Shown piece by piece: positions 9,851 to 19,335 of a DNA stretch of 64,000 nucleotides. Location of the stretch: NCBI GenBank assembly GCA_001464455.1, contig LNEI01000006.1:1-64000 (forward strand). The letters run 5' to 3'. The stretch comes from Acidobacteria bacterium Ga0077534. GTDB taxonomy: Bacteria > Acidobacteriota > Blastocatellia > Pyrinomonadales > Pyrinomonadaceae. How positions within the stretch are numbered: position 1 is the first letter of the stretch; every line of letters begins with the position of its first letter. The notes below the pieces were generated by a model. It saw nothing but the letters and a program-made list of their open reading frames with translations. It searched no databases and was not told the DNA's origin. Position numbers and translations under genes: made by a program.

Positions 9851-10246
9851 ATGGCACAGAAAAGCAGAGCAGATATTCGACAGGGCGTTCATAGCCGGAT
9901 CCGTAAGAAAGTCAAGGGAACTGGTGAACGGCCTCGTCTGGCAGTTTTCAGAAGCTTGAACCACATCTACGCTCAGGTCATCGACGACAAGTCGGGCAAA
10001 ACACTGGCGACGGCGTCCACGACCGAGAAAGCTCTCGGACTCAAGACGGGCGGCAATCTCGAAGCTGCAAAGTCGGTGGGCAAAGCGATCGCTGAAAGAG
10101 CTCAAAAGGCGGGCATTTCGACGGTGGTCTTTGATCGCGGTGGCTATGTCTATCATGGCCGGGTCAAGGCTTTGATCGACGCGACCCGCGAAGCGGGCCT
10201 GAATAAGCACGAAGTACAGGAGACGCCTGCAGCAGCGGCGGAATAA
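9851..10246 (+). CDS. rplR: 50S ribosomal protein L18
   Basis: The 131-residue protein has [43 protein letters not shown], and [25 protein letters not shown], which identify L18. It binds 5S rRNA with L5. A short Ala/Glu C-terminal tail (PAAAAE) follows the usual end. Confidence 0.97.
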   Translation: MAQKSRADIRQGVHSRIRKKVKGTGERPRLAVFRSLNHIYAQVIDDKSGKTLATASTTEKALGLKTGGNLEAAKSVGKAIAERAQKAGISTVVFDRGGYVYHGRVKALIDATREAGLNKHEVQETPAAAAE

Positions 10247-10287
10247 AGGATTTAACACGCGGGCGTTAAAAGCTCTGCGAATTGATT

Positions 10288-10797
10288 ATGCTTAAGTCAA
10301 AACAGAAAGTTGCACCGGGCGGTTTGTTGCTCAAGGATCAGCTGATCTCGATCAATCGCGTTACCAAGGTCGTAAAGGGCGGTAAAAACATGTCGTTTGC
10401 GGCACTGGTCGTCGTGGGTGACGAAGCCGGCCACGTCGGATTCGGTACCGGTAAGGCGAAGGAAGTGCCGAACGCTATCAAGAAAGCGGTTGAGTCGGCA
10501 AAGAACAACCTGATTCGCGTTCCCCTCATCGATGGCACATTGCCGCACGAGATGATCGGCGAATACGGTGCAGGACGCGTGCTCCTCAAGCCGGCCGCAG
10601 AAGGAACAGGCGTTATCGCCGGTGGAGCTGTGCGTGCGATCCTTCAATCGCTGGGCGTTCACAACGTTCGTACTAAGATTCTCGGATCGAATAACGCTCA
10701 CAACGTCATCCGTGCGACCTTCAACGGGCTACTCCGCATGAAGGATCCGATCGAGGTAGCTCGTCTGCGCGGTAAGCAGGTCGAAGATCTAGTTTAG
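10288..10797 (+). CDS. rpsE: 30S ribosomal protein S5
   Basis: The protein is 169 residues. It contains the double-stranded RNA-binding-like N-terminal domain ([45 protein letters not shown]) and the C-terminal [24 protein letters not shown]5 contributes to decoding accuracy and mRNA unwinding. ATG 10288 is preferred over the in-frame TTG at 10282. Confidence 0.96.
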   Translation: MLKSKQKVAPGGLLLKDQLISINRVTKVVKGGKNMSFAALVVVGDEAGHVGFGTGKAKEVPNAIKKAVESAKNNLIRVPLIDGTLPHEMIGEYGAGRVLLKPAAEGTGVIAGGAVRAILQSLGVHNVRTKILGSNNAHNVIRATFNGLLRMKDPIEVARLRGKQVEDLV

Positions 10798-10880
10798 AAA
10801 TTTGCGACGTTGCGAATCTACGAAGTTCAGATCTTCGAGATGCTTCGTAGGGTTGCAGGCTTCGTAACTTTATAACTTAA
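10798..10880. repeat. TTGCGAA / CTTCGTA repeat between rpsE and rpmD
   Basis: TTTGCGACGTTGCGAATCTACGAAGTT is opposed by GCTTCGTAGGGTTGCAGGCTTCGTAACTT, an imperfect fold-back of the same word family as at 500-570. Confidence 0.65.
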
Positions 10881-10884
10881 GAAA

Positions 10885-11088
10885 ATGGCAAAGAAAGCAG
10901 AAATTAAAGAAGGCGGCGAGATCAAGATCCAGTATTACCGGAGCATGATCGGTTACGCTCAGAAGCAGAAGGACATCGTCAAGTCGTTGGGCATAACGAA
11001 GCTCAACCAGACGGTGACTCGGCCGGATTCGGCTGCGAGTCGCGGTGTTGTGGCTAAGGTCCCGCATCTGCTGAGGATCGTTGAATAG
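10885..11088 (+). CDS. rpmD: 50S ribosomal protein L30
   Basis: This 67-residue protein has the L30 core [32 protein letters not shown] ending in VPHLLRIVE, after a short charged N-terminal stretch. L30 is present in many but not all bacteria. It sits between S5 and L15 as in the classical spc operon. Confidence 0.95.
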   Translation: MAKKAEIKEGGEIKIQYYRSMIGYAQKQKDIVKSLGITKLNQTVTRPDSAASRGVVAKVPHLLRIVE

Positions 11089-11160
11089 ATGATCTTTGAT
11101 CTTTGATTTTTGACCGTCGATTTGTGTCAAACTTCAAAGATCGAATATCAAAGGTCAAAA
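11089..11160. repeat. GATCTTT heptad hairpin between rpmD and rplO
   Basis: GATGATCTTTGATCTTTGAT on the left is matched by AAAGATCGAATATCAAAGGTCAAAA on the right. The heptad GATCTTT thus occurs in both orientations. The same family recurs at 19260-19329 before accC. The rplO frame is open through it, which creates a false 21-codon extension. Confidence 0.75.
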
Positions 11161-11165
11161 TAGTT

Positions 11166-11642
11166 ATGGCTTTATCACTAAACAATTTACATCCGGCACC
11201 GGGTTCGACGCACAAAAAGAAGCGCATCGGCCGGGGTCCGGGTTCAGGTACGGGTAAAACTGCTGGTAAGGGGCACAAGGGGCAGAAGTCCCGTTCGGGT
11301 TACAGCAGCAAGCGTGGATTTGAAGGCGGCCAGATGCCGCTCCAGCGTCGCTTGCCGAAGCGCGGGTTTACTAACATCTTCAAAAAAGAGTGGCTTGAGA
11401 TCAGCCTTGCGAAGATCGAGGAAAGCTTCAACGCAGGCGACACTGTTACTCCGGAAATTTTGCATGAGCGGGGCCTGATCAAAAAAGCGAAGCACGACCT
11501 CGTCATCCTTGGAACCGGAGACATCTCAAAATCGTTAAGCATTTCTGCTCATCGTTTTACTAAAACCGCGAAGGATAAGATCGAGAAAGCGGGCGGTTCG
11601 GCTACGGTTATCGAGAAAGCGAAAGCAGCGGAAGCGGAATAG
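11166..11642 (+). CDS. rplO: 50S ribosomal protein L15
   Basis: The protein is 158 residues. It starts [28 protein letters not shown] and continues [15 protein letters not shown] and [18 protein letters not shown], classic L15. I place the start at ATG 11166 because the upstream 21 codons translate the GATCTTT repeat. L15 is a late-assembly 50S protein. It is followed by a TGACCAC-type repeat and secY. Confidence 0.96.
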   Translation: MALSLNNLHPAPGSTHKKKRIGRGPGSGTGKTAGKGHKGQKSRSGYSSKRGFEGGQMPLQRRLPKRGFTNIFKKEWLEISLAKIEESFNAGDTVTPEILHERGLIKKAKHDLVILGTGDISKSLSISAHRFTKTAKDKIEKAGGSATVIEKAKAAEAE

Positions 11643-11730
11643 TGGGCAGTATTCGGGGTCAGTGGTCAGTCGATGACCTTGATTCACCGAACACGCTGAC
11701 CGCCGGCCACTGAACACTGGCCACTGAATT
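11643..11730. repeat. GGTCAGT / CTGACCACTG repeat between rplO and secY
   Basis: GGGGTCAGTGGTCAGTCGATGACC is opposed by ACGCTGACCGCCGGCCACTGAACACTGGCCACTGAA. The heptads GTCAGTG and CCACTGA run in opposite directions, making a long imperfect hairpin before the secY ATG. Confidence 0.75.
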
Positions 11731-11732
11731 AT

Positions 11733-13151
11733 ATGGAGAAGTTTTTTAACGCGGTACAGAACATGTTCAAAGTCCCCGAGCTGCGGACGAGGATCCTCTT
11801 CACGCTCGGGCTACTGGCCGTGTATCGTTTTGGCGCTCATGTTCAGGCCCCCGGGATCAACGGTGCCCAACTCGAGAGGGTTTGGGGCGAAGTTGCAGGT
11901 ACACTGCTCGGTGTTCTCGATCTGTTTTCGGGCGGTAACTTTCGGACCATTTCGGTATTTGCTCTGGGAGTGACGCCGTATATCACGGCTTCCATCATCA
12001 TGCAGCTTCTGCCGGTACTCTCTCCTGCCGTCAAGAAAATTCAGGAAGAAGGCGAGGTCGGGCGCCAGAAAATGAACCAATGGACGAGGTACGGTACCGT
12101 CGCCCTCTGTATGGTTCAGACCTTTTTCGTCGCAACCTGGCTGTCCCGGAACCAGATCATTCCCGAAACATGGACAGCGACGGCGATGATCGTCATTACG
12201 TTGACGACCGGCACTGTTTTCGTGATGTGGCTCGGCGAGCAGATAACGGAACGCGGGGTAGGAAACGGTATCTCTCTTCTCATCTTCGCTGGTATCGTCA
12301 TCGGGCTTCCGTCCGGCATACAGCAGATTTTTGGCCGTGTAAGTGCGGGCGACCCGATGCAGACGCTCGGAGTTATTTTCCTCATCGTGGTGCTGGTAGC
12401 CTTGATCGCCTTGATCGTTTACGTCGAATCAGCACGAAGGCATATATCAATAAGTTACGCCAGTAGGCGGGTCGGTACTCAGACGTTCCGGGGCCAGGAA
12501 ACCAGTCTTCCATTGAAGATCAATATGGGCGGCGTTATTCCTGTGATCTTTGCCTCATCGGTGCTTGCGATGCCGCAGACGTTGTTCTCGGCGTTCCCGC
12601 CTGATCCAAACAATCCGACCTCTACATGGTCGCAGGTATCGGCATTCTTCCAGCAGTTCTTTGGCGGTGATCCGTACTATGAACTTATATTCCTGTCGTT
12701 GATCGTCATTTTCACATTTTTCTACATTACGATCATCTTCAATACAGATGAGGTCGCGGATAACCTGCGAAAGCACGGCGGCTTTATTGCGGGGATTCGT
12801 CCGGGGGCTCCGACTGCGGAATATCTCAACGGCATTTTGACGCGACTGACGACTGTCGGTGCACTCTATCTAGCATTTGTGGCGTTTGTGCCTCAGCTTT
12901 TGTTGAGCGGGTTCAAGGTTGCAAGGCTGCCGTTCATCGGGACCTCGGTTGACAACTTCTTGATGAGTACGCCTGGACTCAGTTGGATACCGACCGGGCT
13001 TGGCTACCAATTCTTCCTCGGTGGAACAAGTTTGCTTATTTTGGTCGGTGTGGCAATGGATACGGTATCTCAGATAGAAGCTCAACTCGTGATGAAAAAT
13101 TACGAAGGCTTTCTTGGGTCTGGTTCGAGGCTGCGTGGGCGTCGCGCTTAG
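11733..13151 (+). CDS. secY: Preprotein translocase subunit SecY
   Basis: The 472-residue membrane protein matches SecY throughout: the plug/TM2 region (GGNFRTISVFALGVTPYITASIIMQLL), TM segments GNGISLLIFAGIVIGLP and VALIALIVYVE, the cytoplasmic loop ISYASRRVG, and the TM7-8 region SLPLKINMGGVIPVIFASS. Ten membrane spans are expected. It forms the central channel for export of unfolded proteins with SecE and SecG. It is co-oriented in the spc operon as usual. Confidence 0.97.
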   Translation: MEKFFNAVQNMFKVPELRTRILFTLGLLAVYRFGAHVQAPGINGAQLERVWGEVAGTLLGVLDLFSGGNFRTISVFALGVTPYITASIIMQLLPVLSPAVKKIQEEGEVGRQKMNQWTRYGTVALCMVQTFFVATWLSRNQIIPETWTATAMIVITLTTGTVFVMWLGEQITERGVGNGISLLIFAGIVIGLPSGIQQIFGRVSAGDPMQTLGVIFLIVVLVALIALIVYVESARRHISISYASRRVGTQTFRGQETSLPLKINMGGVIPVIFASSVLAMPQTLFSAFPPDPNNPTSTWSQVSAFFQQFFGGDPYYELIFLSLIVIFTFFYITIIFNTDEVADNLRKHGGFIAGIRPGAPTAEYLNGILTRLTTVGALYLAFVAFVPQLLLSGFKVARLPFIGTSVDNFLMSTPGLSWIPTGLGYQFFLGGTSLLILVGVAMDTVSQIEAQLVMKNYEGFLGSGSRLRGRRA

Positions 13152-13161
13152 TTTGGTTTTT

Positions 13162-13231
13162 ACCACAGAGGGCACAGAGAACGCGGAGAGATCTGTTTTT
13201 GATCTTCTGTGAACTCTGTGTTCTCTGTGGT
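13162..13231. repeat. ACCACAGAG / CTCTGTGGT inverted repeat between secY and adk
   Basis: The left arm ACCACAGAGGGCACAGAGAA and the right arm TTCTGTGAACTCTGTGTTCTC with a final TGTGGT pair over about 30 bp with a few mismatches around a central TGTTTTT. It is a CACAGAG tandem in both orientations and could be a strong hairpin splitting the operon. Confidence 0.8.
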
Positions 13232-13240
13232 TAGGTCTTT

Positions 13241-13885
13241 ATGGATAAGATCATCGTACTTATAGGTGCTCCGGGAGCGGGAAAGGGAACGCAGGCCCGT
13301 CTTTTGGACGAGCGCCGCGGCATCCCGCAGATATCGACGGGAGATATGTTTCGGGAGATGAAAACTCTCGATACGCCGCTTGCGAAGGAAGTTCAGGAGA
13401 TCATGGCCTCGGGCAAGCTGATATCAGACGAATTGACATATCAGATCGTTCGCGAGCGAACATCAAAGCCGGATACGGCAGGAACTTATGTTCTCGATGG
13501 TTATCCGCGAACCGCTGTCCAGGCGTCACAACTCGAGGAGCTTGCTAAGGAACAGGGTAAAGAGATCTTGGCGATCGAGGTAGACGTCGAGCGTGATGAA
13601 CTCATGAAACGCCTGACCGGCCGCCGAAGCTGTCCGGTGTGCGGTGAAATCTATAATGTTTATTCGAAGCCCCCCGCAATCGAGGGCTTCTGTGATGAGC
13701 ATCCAGATGTGGCACTTACACATCGTGCAGACGATTCTGAAGAAAAGGTTACGGTTCGGCTCGAGACCTACGACGAATTGACAAAACCTCTTTTGGAATA
13801 TTACGCAAGCAGCGGGCGCCTCGAAAAGGTCGACGGAACCGGCGAGATCGAAGATATTTATGGTGAGATCGAAGGACTCGTTTAG
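13241..13885 (+). CDS. adk: Adenylate kinase with zinc-type LID
   Basis: This 214-residue long-form adenylate kinase has the P-loop GAPGAGKGTQ near residues 8-17, the AMP-binding STGDMFRE, and VLDGYPRT. The LID carries CPVCG and a later FCDEH, the Cys-x2-Cys...Cys-x-x pattern of zinc-containing LIDs. It interconverts ATP + AMP and 2 ADP in the cytoplasm. It is placed between secY and map, the standard spc-operon insertion in many bacteria. Confidence 0.96.
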   Translation: MDKIIVLIGAPGAGKGTQARLLDERRGIPQISTGDMFREMKTLDTPLAKEVQEIMASGKLISDELTYQIVRERTSKPDTAGTYVLDGYPRTAVQASQLEELAKEQGKEILAIEVDVERDELMKRLTGRRSCPVCGEIYNVYSKPPAIEGFCDEHPDVALTHRADDSEEKVTVRLETYDELTKPLLEYYASSGRLEKVDGTGEIEDIYGEIEGLV

Positions 13886-13974
13886 AGCCTTTGTTCGGTG
13901 AGGCTTTTCTGATGGGCAGATTTTCGGCAGCATCGATAGCCAGTTTGTTTTCATCCGTATTTCTTGGAAAGAAA

Positions 13975-14772
13975 ATGATCATTGCGAAGTCACAAAAAGA
14001 CCTAGACAAGATGAGAGCCGTAGGCGAGCTTATTGCTGAGGTTCGCGAGGCTCTGCGTCTAATGGTGAAACCGGGCGTTTCGACGATGGATCTGAACCGT
14101 GCAGGGGAAAAGATGATTCGCGAGGCCGGGGCGATACCGACGTTTATCGGCTATCACGGCTTTCCGTTTGCGATCTGTGCCTCAGTCAATGACGAGGTTG
14201 TACACGGATTTTCCAAAGAGACTCCGCTTAAGGATGGCGATATCGTATCGCTTGATATGGCTGCTACATTTAACGGATTTGTAGGCGACACAGCGATGAC
14301 GTGTCCGGTGGGCGAGATCTCAGATGAGTTAAAGCAGCTTATTCGTGTAACCGAAGAATGCCTCGAGCTCGGGATCGAGGCATCGCGAATAAATGGAAGG
14401 GTTGGCGATATCGGTGCTGTAATTCAGCAGCATGCCGAGAAATATAACTACGGCATCGTTCGCGATTACACTGGCCACGGGATCGGGCGTTCGATGCATG
14501 AAGCTCCGCAGATCGCGAATTACGGGCGACAGGGAACGAAGGAGAAGATCCGGGCAGGGTATTGCTTTGCTATTGAGCCGATGCTCAATCTTGGAACCCA
14601 TGAGACAAAGACGTTGAGCGATAAATGGACGGTTGTCACGCTTGACGGTAAGCCATCCGCTCACGCCGAGCATTCGATCGCCGTGACCGCTGACGGTCCG
14701 GAGATTCTCACGCTCACGAAAGAGCAGAAAAAGCAGCGGGAGAAAGGAAAGCCAATTATGGCTGCCGCGTGA
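13975..14772 (+). CDS. map: Methionine aminopeptidase, type I
   Basis: The protein is 265 residues from ATG 13975, behind GGAAAG. An upstream TTG at 13891 is in frame but adds a hydrophobic stretch foreign to the family. The metal ligands are visible: Asp in SLDMAATF and GDTAMT, His in GHGIGRSMHE, Glu in IEPML and the Glu/His of AEHSIAV. It removes initiator methionine from nascent proteins. The hydrophobic upstream frame (SIASLFSSVFLG) could be read as a longer form, but I consider it untranslated. Confidence 0.94.
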   Translation: MIIAKSQKDLDKMRAVGELIAEVREALRLMVKPGVSTMDLNRAGEKMIREAGAIPTFIGYHGFPFAICASVNDEVVHGFSKETPLKDGDIVSLDMAATFNGFVGDTAMTCPVGEISDELKQLIRVTEECLELGIEASRINGRVGDIGAVIQQHAEKYNYGIVRDYTGHGIGRSMHEAPQIANYGRQGTKEKIRAGYCFAIEPMLNLGTHETKTLSDKWTVVTLDGKPSAHAEHSIAVTADGPEILTLTKEQKKQREKGKPIMAAA

Positions 14773-14842
14773 CTTGAAAAAATGAGGGAAAGCGTATAAC
14801 ATTATTGGTTTGCTCAACTAATCAGCCGGTTGGCTTTTGAGT

Positions 14843-15064
14843 ATGTCGAAGGAAGAAGCGATAGAAGTAATGGCGACAGTGCTGGAAACACTGCCGAACG
14901 CAATGTTTAAGGTCGCCGTTGACGAGAACGCCCACGAGGTTTTAGCCCATATTTCGGGCAAAATGCGAAAGAATTTTATTCGCATTCTTCCGGGCGACAA
15001 GGTTTTAGTTGAGCTTTCGCCATACGATCTAAAACGCGGAAGAATCACTTATCGCTATAAATAG
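14843..15064 (+). CDS. infA: Translation initiation factor IF-1
   Basis: This 73-residue S1-fold protein has [20 protein letters not shown], then a core ending [30 protein letters not shown], the IF-1 signature at normal length. A TTG at 14837 is in frame, but ATG 14843 gives the family start. IF-1 blocks the A site during initiation. It precedes rpmJ and rpsM as in many bacteria. Confidence 0.96.
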   Translation: MSKEEAIEVMATVLETLPNAMFKVAVDENAHEVLAHISGKMRKNFIRILPGDKVLVELSPYDLKRGRITYRYK

Positions 15065-15116
15065 TGAATGGTTAGCGGGTGATCAGTAGACAGTTAAGGT
15101 TCACGGGAGTTTAGAA

Positions 15117-15230
15117 ATGAAAGTCAGGCCGTCAGTAAAAAAGATGTGTGACAAGTGCAAGGTGATCCACCGAAAGGGGATCGTGCGCGTGATCTGCGAA
15201 AACCCGAAGCACAAACAGAGACAAGGATAA
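15117..15230 (+). CDS. rpmJ: 50S ribosomal protein L36, zinc form
   Basis: A 37-residue reading frame, [20 protein letters not shown] continuing to NPKHKQRQG, is L36. Cys11, Cys14, Cys27 and His32 form the zinc ribbon of the C+ type. It lies between infA and rpsM in the usual place. The ATG is preceded by GGGAGTTTAGAA. Confidence 0.96.
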   Translation: MKVRPSVKKMCDKCKVIHRKGIVRVICENPKHKQRQG

Positions 15231-15233
15231 ACT

Positions 15234-15298
15234 GATTTTGGGTTTTAGATTTGGGGGCGTAGTTTAATCCCGGAATCTAAAATCAAAGATCCAAAATA
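15234..15298. repeat. TTTTAGATTTG / AATCTAAAATC fold-back between rpmJ and rpsM
   Basis: GATTTTGGGTTTTAGATTTGG is complementary, with gaps, to CCGGAATCTAAAATCAAAGATCCAAAAT. This gives a long stem ending a few bases before the rpsM start. Confidence 0.65.
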
Positions 15299-15303
15299 AC
15301 ATT

Positions 15304-15687
15304 ATGGCTCGTATTGCAGGAGTTGATTTACCGCCCAACAAGAGGGCACAGATCGGGATGACCTACATCTATGGTGTAGGCAAGTCACGTGCTACCGAGA
15401 TCCTCGGTCAGGCCGGTATCGGTATCGATTCGAAGATCAAGGATCTGAGCGAAGACGAACTGAACAAGATCCGCACGATCCTCGACACTGAGGGAGATGT
15501 GGAAGGCGATCTCAGGAAGCGGGTTCAGATGGATATCAAGCGTTTGATGGATATCGGTTGTTACCGTGGCCTCCGTCATCGCCGCAGTCTGCCTGTTCGC
15601 GGACAGCGAACCAGCACGAATGCACGCACCAGAAAAGGCCCCCGCAAAGCGGCTGTGGCTAAGAAGAAGGCACCGGGCAAGAAGTAG
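15304..15687 (+). CDS. rpsM: 30S ribosomal protein S13
   Basis: The 127-residue protein has [33 protein letters not shown], and [24 protein letters not shown], the S13 signature, followed by a Lys/Ala tail (AKKKAPGKK). S13 contacts the 50S subunit and P-site tRNA from the 30S head. Spacing and order with rpsK and rpsD are classical. Confidence 0.97.
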   Translation: MARIAGVDLPPNKRAQIGMTYIYGVGKSRATEILGQAGIGIDSKIKDLSEDELNKIRTILDTEGDVEGDLRKRVQMDIKRLMDIGCYRGLRHRRSLPVRGQRTSTNARTRKGPRKAAVAKKKAPGKK

Positions 15688-15758
15688 GCGGTTGGCCGGG
15701 CTGGCAGACGTTTTGTTTTGCTGACCACGGGCCACTGACCACTGACCACTGAAAGAAA

Positions 15759-16160
15759 ATGGCAAAAGCAGCAGCAACTAAGAAAAAGACTTTCAAAAAG
15801 AAAGAGCGGAAAAATATTCCGGTTGGTATCGTCCACATTGCGGCATCGTTTAACAATACGCTGATCTCAATAACCGATACTCAGGGGAATCTTCTTGCTC
15901 AATCATCGTCGGGTGCACGCGGTTTTCGCGGAAGCCGAAAGGGTACTCCGTTCGCCGCTCAGCAGGCCGCTTCGGAAGTCGCCCGTAAGGCTCTCGACGC
16001 TGGAATGCGTGAGGTAGAAGTTCGGGTCAAAGGACCCGGCGGCGGTCGTGAGTCGGCGATCCGTGCGGTGGCTCAGGCCGGTATCCGCGTGACTTCGATC
16101 CGCGACACCACGCCGATCCCACATAACGGATGCAGGCCGCCAAAACGCAGGCGCGTTTGA
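15759..16160 (+). CDS. rpsK: 30S ribosomal protein S11
   Basis: The 133-residue protein has a Lys-rich N-terminus, then [54 protein letters not shown] and the terminal [18 protein letters not shown], typical of S11. It lies on the 30S platform. The gap before it ends with three TGACCAC heptads (15722-15750). Confidence 0.97.
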   Translation: MAKAAATKKKTFKKKERKNIPVGIVHIAASFNNTLISITDTQGNLLAQSSSGARGFRGSRKGTPFAAQQAASEVARKALDAGMREVEVRVKGPGGGRESAIRAVAQAGIRVTSIRDTTPIPHNGCRPPKRRRV

Positions 16161-16339
16161 TTGCGGATTTTGGATTGCGGATGCGGATTTTTCGCAGCCG
16201 CGTTGAAAGTTTGGTTTTATCGAAAGGATGAAGGACGGGTAGCGTCTGTAAACTTTTCCGAATTATTAGAGTCGGTCTTGGACGGGATCGCGAGCGGAGT
16301 TAGTTAGAATCCGCAATCCGCAATCCGCAATCCGAAATC
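16161..16339. repeat. GGATTGC heptad inverted repeat flanking the rpsK-rpsD gap
   Basis: GCGGATTTTGGATTGCGGAT at the start of the gap (16161-16190) and four AATCCGC heptads at its end (16308-16339) are reverse complements separated by about 115 bases. That distance is larger than in the other gaps. The middle shows no gene. Confidence 0.75.
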
Positions 16340-16357
16340 GCCTCTCGGAGGCAAATT

Positions 16358-16990
16358 ATGGCTAGATATAGAGATGCGGTGTGCAGGCTTTGCCGCCGCG
16401 AAGGTGCAAAGTTATTTCTTAAAGGCGATCGCTGCTTCAAACCGTCGTGTGCGATCGAAAAACGCGGAACCAACCCGCCAGGACAGCATGGAGCGGCTCG
16501 CCGCAAAATGCTCGGTGGCTACGGAGAACAGCTTCGCGAGAAGCAGAAGGTTAAGCGTATCTACTTTATCCTCGAAAAACAGTTTCGAAACTACTTCGAA
16601 AAAGCCCGCAGCCAGAAAGGTGTTACGGGTGAAAATCTCCTCTTTATGCTTGAGCGTCGTCTCGACAATGTCGTGTATCGCTCGGGCTTCTCGACCTCGC
16701 GTCGGCAGTCGCGTCAGCTGGTCAATCACGGCCACGTGACCGTGAATGGAAAAAAGGTCGATATTCCATCATTTCAGGTAAAGGCGGGCGACACTGTGGC
16801 GATCAAAGAGAACTCACAGAAGAACGCTTTTGTCGATGCTGCATGGCAGACGGCAGGCGGGCGAGGACGTCCGCAGTGGTTGACCGCTGGCGGTAAAGAT
16901 CTGACCGTGGTTGTTTCGGGTACGCCGAATCGGCAGGACATCGATGCTAACATAAACGAGCAGTTGATCGTCGAGCTTTACAGTAAATAG
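16358..16990 (+). CDS. rpsD: 30S ribosomal protein S4, zinc-finger form
   Basis: The protein is 210 residues. Cys9, Cys12, Cys26 and Cys31 form the N-terminal zinc finger of C+ S4, followed by [11 protein letters not shown]. The S4 RNA-binding domain ([32 protein letters not shown]) is near residues 100-130. S4 starts 30S assembly and in enterobacteria represses the alpha operon. The GGAGG-like CTCGGAGG precedes the ATG. Confidence 0.97.
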   Translation: MARYRDAVCRLCRREGAKLFLKGDRCFKPSCAIEKRGTNPPGQHGAARRKMLGGYGEQLREKQKVKRIYFILEKQFRNYFEKARSQKGVTGENLLFMLERRLDNVVYRSGFSTSRRQSRQLVNHGHVTVNGKKVDIPSFQVKAGDTVAIKENSQKNAFVDAAWQTAGGRGRPQWLTAGGKDLTVVVSGTPNRQDIDANINEQLIVELYSK

Positions 16991-17090
16991 TAACTTAGCT
17001 GAGTTGGCTGAAGTAGCCGGGCTTGAGAGTTTGTTCTTGCTAGGACGGCCCGGGGACAAAACCAACTCATAGGACTTTTAAAAGAACAAA
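16991..17090. repeat. Imperfect fold-back before rpoA
   Basis: TGAGTTGGCTGAAGTAGCCGGGC and GGCCCGGGGACAAAACCAACTCA are partly complementary (GAGTTGG with CCAACTC; GCCGGGC with GGCCCGG). A hairpin could form in the rpoA leader. Confidence 0.6.
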
Positions 17091-17093
17091 AAT

Positions 17094-18110
17094 ATGACAC
17101 AGAGCAACCACTGGACAGATTTCCAAATGCCGAGTCGTCTAAATGTCGATACTGAGACATTGACGGAGCGTTACGGCAAATTTTATGCATCTCCATTTGA
17201 ACGCGGCTTTGGTACGACGGTCGGTAATTCGATCCGACGTGCTCTGCTTTCGTCGATCGAGGGAGCGGCAATAACGGCGATCAAGATCGAGGGCGTCGAG
17301 CACGAATTTTCCTCGATCAAAGGAGTCGTCGAGGATGCGACTGACGTCATCCTGAACCTAAAGCAGGTGCCTTTCACGCTCCACGCTGCAGGCCCGAAGA
17401 CGCTGTCGATCAGCAAAAAGGGTGCGGGCATCGTAACTAGCGGTGACATTGAAACTGATGGTGATGTCGAGGTGCTCGACAAAGACATCCACATCGCTAC
17501 GATCAGCCAGGGCGGTTCGCTTAGCATTGAAATGCGGCTCAAGCAGGGCCGTGGCTACGTCTCTGCCGAATTCAATAATGACGAAGACCTTTCAGTCGGC
17601 TACATCCCTATCGATTCTGTTCACACCCCGATCAAGAAAGTAAACTACAACGTCGAACAAACCCGTCAGGGATCAAACACCGAGTTTGACAAGTTGACCC
17701 TCGAAGTTTGGACCAACGGTTCGGTCAAGCCTGAAGATTCGATCGGCCTCGCGGCAAAATTGGTCAAGGACCATATGTCTATCTTCGTCAACTTCGAGGA
17801 AGAGGAAGAGGAATACAAATACGAGGACATTGCCCGTCCGCCGCTAATGCGGAATGACCTTCTCGACAAATCGGTGGACGAGCTCGAGCTTTCGGTTCGC
17901 TCGTACAACTGTTTGAAGAATGCCGATATTCGCTCGATTCGCGACCTGATACGACGTAGCGAAAAGGACATGCTTCATACTAAGAACTTCGGTAAGAAGT
18001 CGTTGACTGAGATCAAAGATATGCTCCACGGAATGGGCCTCGATTTCGGTATGGACTTCGACGAGCAAGGCAATCCGATCCCCGGATCGGGCGGACGCGA
18101 TTTAGACTAA
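17094..18110 (+). CDS. rpoA: RNA polymerase subunit alpha
   Basis: The 338-residue protein has an alpha N-terminal domain with [29 protein letters not shown] and [12 protein letters not shown] for dimerisation. An acidic linker ([12 protein letters not shown]) follows, then the C-terminal domain [20 protein letters not shown], whose helix-hairpin-helix contacts UP elements and activators. Length and domain order are normal. It lies between rpsD and rplQ as in most bacteria. Confidence 0.97.
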   Translation: MTQSNHWTDFQMPSRLNVDTETLTERYGKFYASPFERGFGTTVGNSIRRALLSSIEGAAITAIKIEGVEHEFSSIKGVVEDATDVILNLKQVPFTLHAAGPKTLSISKKGAGIVTSGDIETDGDVEVLDKDIHIATISQGGSLSIEMRLKQGRGYVSAEFNNDEDLSVGYIPIDSVHTPIKKVNYNVEQTRQGSNTEFDKLTLEVWTNGSVKPEDSIGLAAKLVKDHMSIFVNFEEEEEEYKYEDIARPPLMRNDLLDKSVDELELSVRSYNCLKNADIRSIRDLIRRSEKDMLHTKNFGKKSLTEIKDMLHGMGLDFGMDFDEQGNPIPGSGGRDLD

Positions 18111-18188
18111 GTCGGGGAAGTCGAGGAGGTCTTGGAAGTCTAGAAAGACTGCCTGGACTTCCTCGACTTGCTAGACTTTCCAGACTTT
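18111..18188. repeat. GGAAGTC / GACTTCC fold-back between rpoA and rplQ
   Basis: GGGGAAGTCGAGGAGGTCTTGGAAGTCTAG on the left and CTGGACTTCCTCGACTTGCTAGACTTTCC on the right are built from the same 8-10 base word (GAAGTCGAG / CTCGACTTC) in opposite orientation, giving a long imperfect stem. Confidence 0.75.
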
Positions 18189-18189
18189 T

Positions 18190-18693
18190 ATGAGACATCT
18201 TAAAGCACATCGTAAACTAGGGCGGACTACGGAACATCGTATGTCATTGCTTCGCAATCTGGCCACCTCGCTCATCAATGCTGAGAAAGAGCACATCGTC
18301 ACGACTGTTCCAAAGGCTAAGGAGCTTCGACCGTTTGTAGAAAAAGCGATCACATTGGCACGGAAAGCTGAGAATTTGACCGGTGAAGACAAAGTGCTTC
18401 GCGGGGTTCATCTTCGGCGTCAGGCTGCCGCATACTTTCACGCGGGTAACAGCACCTTCAAGGCTCAGCAGAGCCGTTTTCGTGGCAAAAAGGGCGAAGA
18501 GAAAGAACCGATCGAACGTACCGCCGGTGTCAAAGCAGTTCAGAGGCTTTTCAATGAGCTTGGAGCGCGCTATAAAGATCGTAACGGCGGATACACGCGA
18601 ATCATTAAGCTCGGTCGCCGTCAAGGCGACAATGCTGAGATGGCTGTGATCGAATTGGTCGATAACCCACGCGAGTTGGCCGCTAAAGGCTAG
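18190..18693 (+). CDS. rplQ: 50S ribosomal protein L17 (long form)
   Basis: [29 protein letters not shown] is the invariant L17 start, and [26 protein letters not shown] its conserved end. At 167 residues it exceeds the usual 115-130. The extra length is an internal insert at about residues 75-115 (a basic, Gln/Arg/Lys-rich stretch, then [17 protein letters not shown]). L17 lies at the exit-tunnel rim. It is the last ribosomal gene of the main block. Confidence 0.95.
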   Translation: MRHLKAHRKLGRTTEHRMSLLRNLATSLINAEKEHIVTTVPKAKELRPFVEKAITLARKAENLTGEDKVLRGVHLRRQAAAYFHAGNSTFKAQQSRFRGKKGEEKEPIERTAGVKAVQRLFNELGARYKDRNGGYTRIIKLGRRQGDNAEMAVIELVDNPRELAAKG

Positions 18694-18714
18694 TTCTTCG
18701 CGGAGGTGCGAATC

Positions 18715-19248
18715 ATGAGCGAAACTTCGGCTACGGCAAAAAGCGACGATCAAGTGCACGAAAAGAAACACGACAAGAAGCACGGTGAAGAACCTTCGTT
18801 CAACATGGAGGAACTTCAGGCCCTCGCGGCGCTTGTTAACGAGCACGGATTTACTGATTTCGAGTTCGAGAACGAGAACATTCGGGTTCGGCTTAGCAAG
18901 GCTGTGACCGTTGCGGCGGCACCTGTTTCCGCTCCGGCGCCGGTTGCCGCTGCGCCTGCTCCTGTTGCTGACGTTGCCCCTGCTACTGAACCGGTTGACG
19001 AGGATGCGGGGCTGTTCAAGATCACCTCGCCCATTGTTGGCACGTTTTATCGCTCCCCCGGTCCGGATAAACCGCCGTACGTAAGTGAAGGCAGCAATGT
19101 GTCGGCCGACACCACGGTTTGCATTGTCGAGGCGATGAAATTGATGAACGAGATCCAGGCTGAGGTCTCGGGTGAGATCGTTAAGATCTATGTTCAAAAC
19201 GGTGAGCCGGTCGAATACGGGCAGCCATTGTTCGGGGTCAAAAAATAA
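18715..19248 (+). CDS. accB: Biotin carboxyl carrier protein of acetyl-CoA carboxylase
   Basis: The protein is 177 residues from ATG 18715 (CGGAGG at 18701-18706). It has a charged His/Lys N-terminal stretch, a short helical region ([20 protein letters not shown]), an Ala/Pro-rich flexible linker, and the biotinyl domain with the lysine motif [10 protein letters not shown] and the thumb-like [17 protein letters not shown]. It carries biotin between carboxylase and carboxyltransferase in fatty acid synthesis. It is paired with accC as usual; attachment to the end of the ribosomal block is less usual. Confidence 0.96.
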   Translation: MSETSATAKSDDQVHEKKHDKKHGEEPSFNMEELQALAALVNEHGFTDFEFENENIRVRLSKAVTVAAAPVSAPAPVAAAPAPVADVAPATEPVDEDAGLFKITSPIVGTFYRSPGPDKPPYVSEGSNVSADTTVCIVEAMKLMNEIQAEVSGEIVKIYVQNGEPVEYGQPLFGVKK

Positions 19249-19259
19249 GTTGTTGAAAT

Positions 19260-19329
19260 TCGATCTTTGATCTTCGGCCTTTGATCTTTGAGTATTTCCA
19301 AGGTCAAAGGCCGAAGGACAAAGGTCATT
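19260..19329. repeat. GATCTTT / AAAGGTC heptad hairpin between accB and accC
   Basis: CGATCTTTGATCTTCGGCCTTTGATCTTTGA is opposed by CAAGGTCAAAGGCCGAAGGACAAAGGTCA. The stem is long (about 28 bp with few mismatches) around a short loop. The accC frame is open through the right arm, giving a false 16-codon extension. Confidence 0.8.
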
Positions 19330-19335
19330 TTCTTT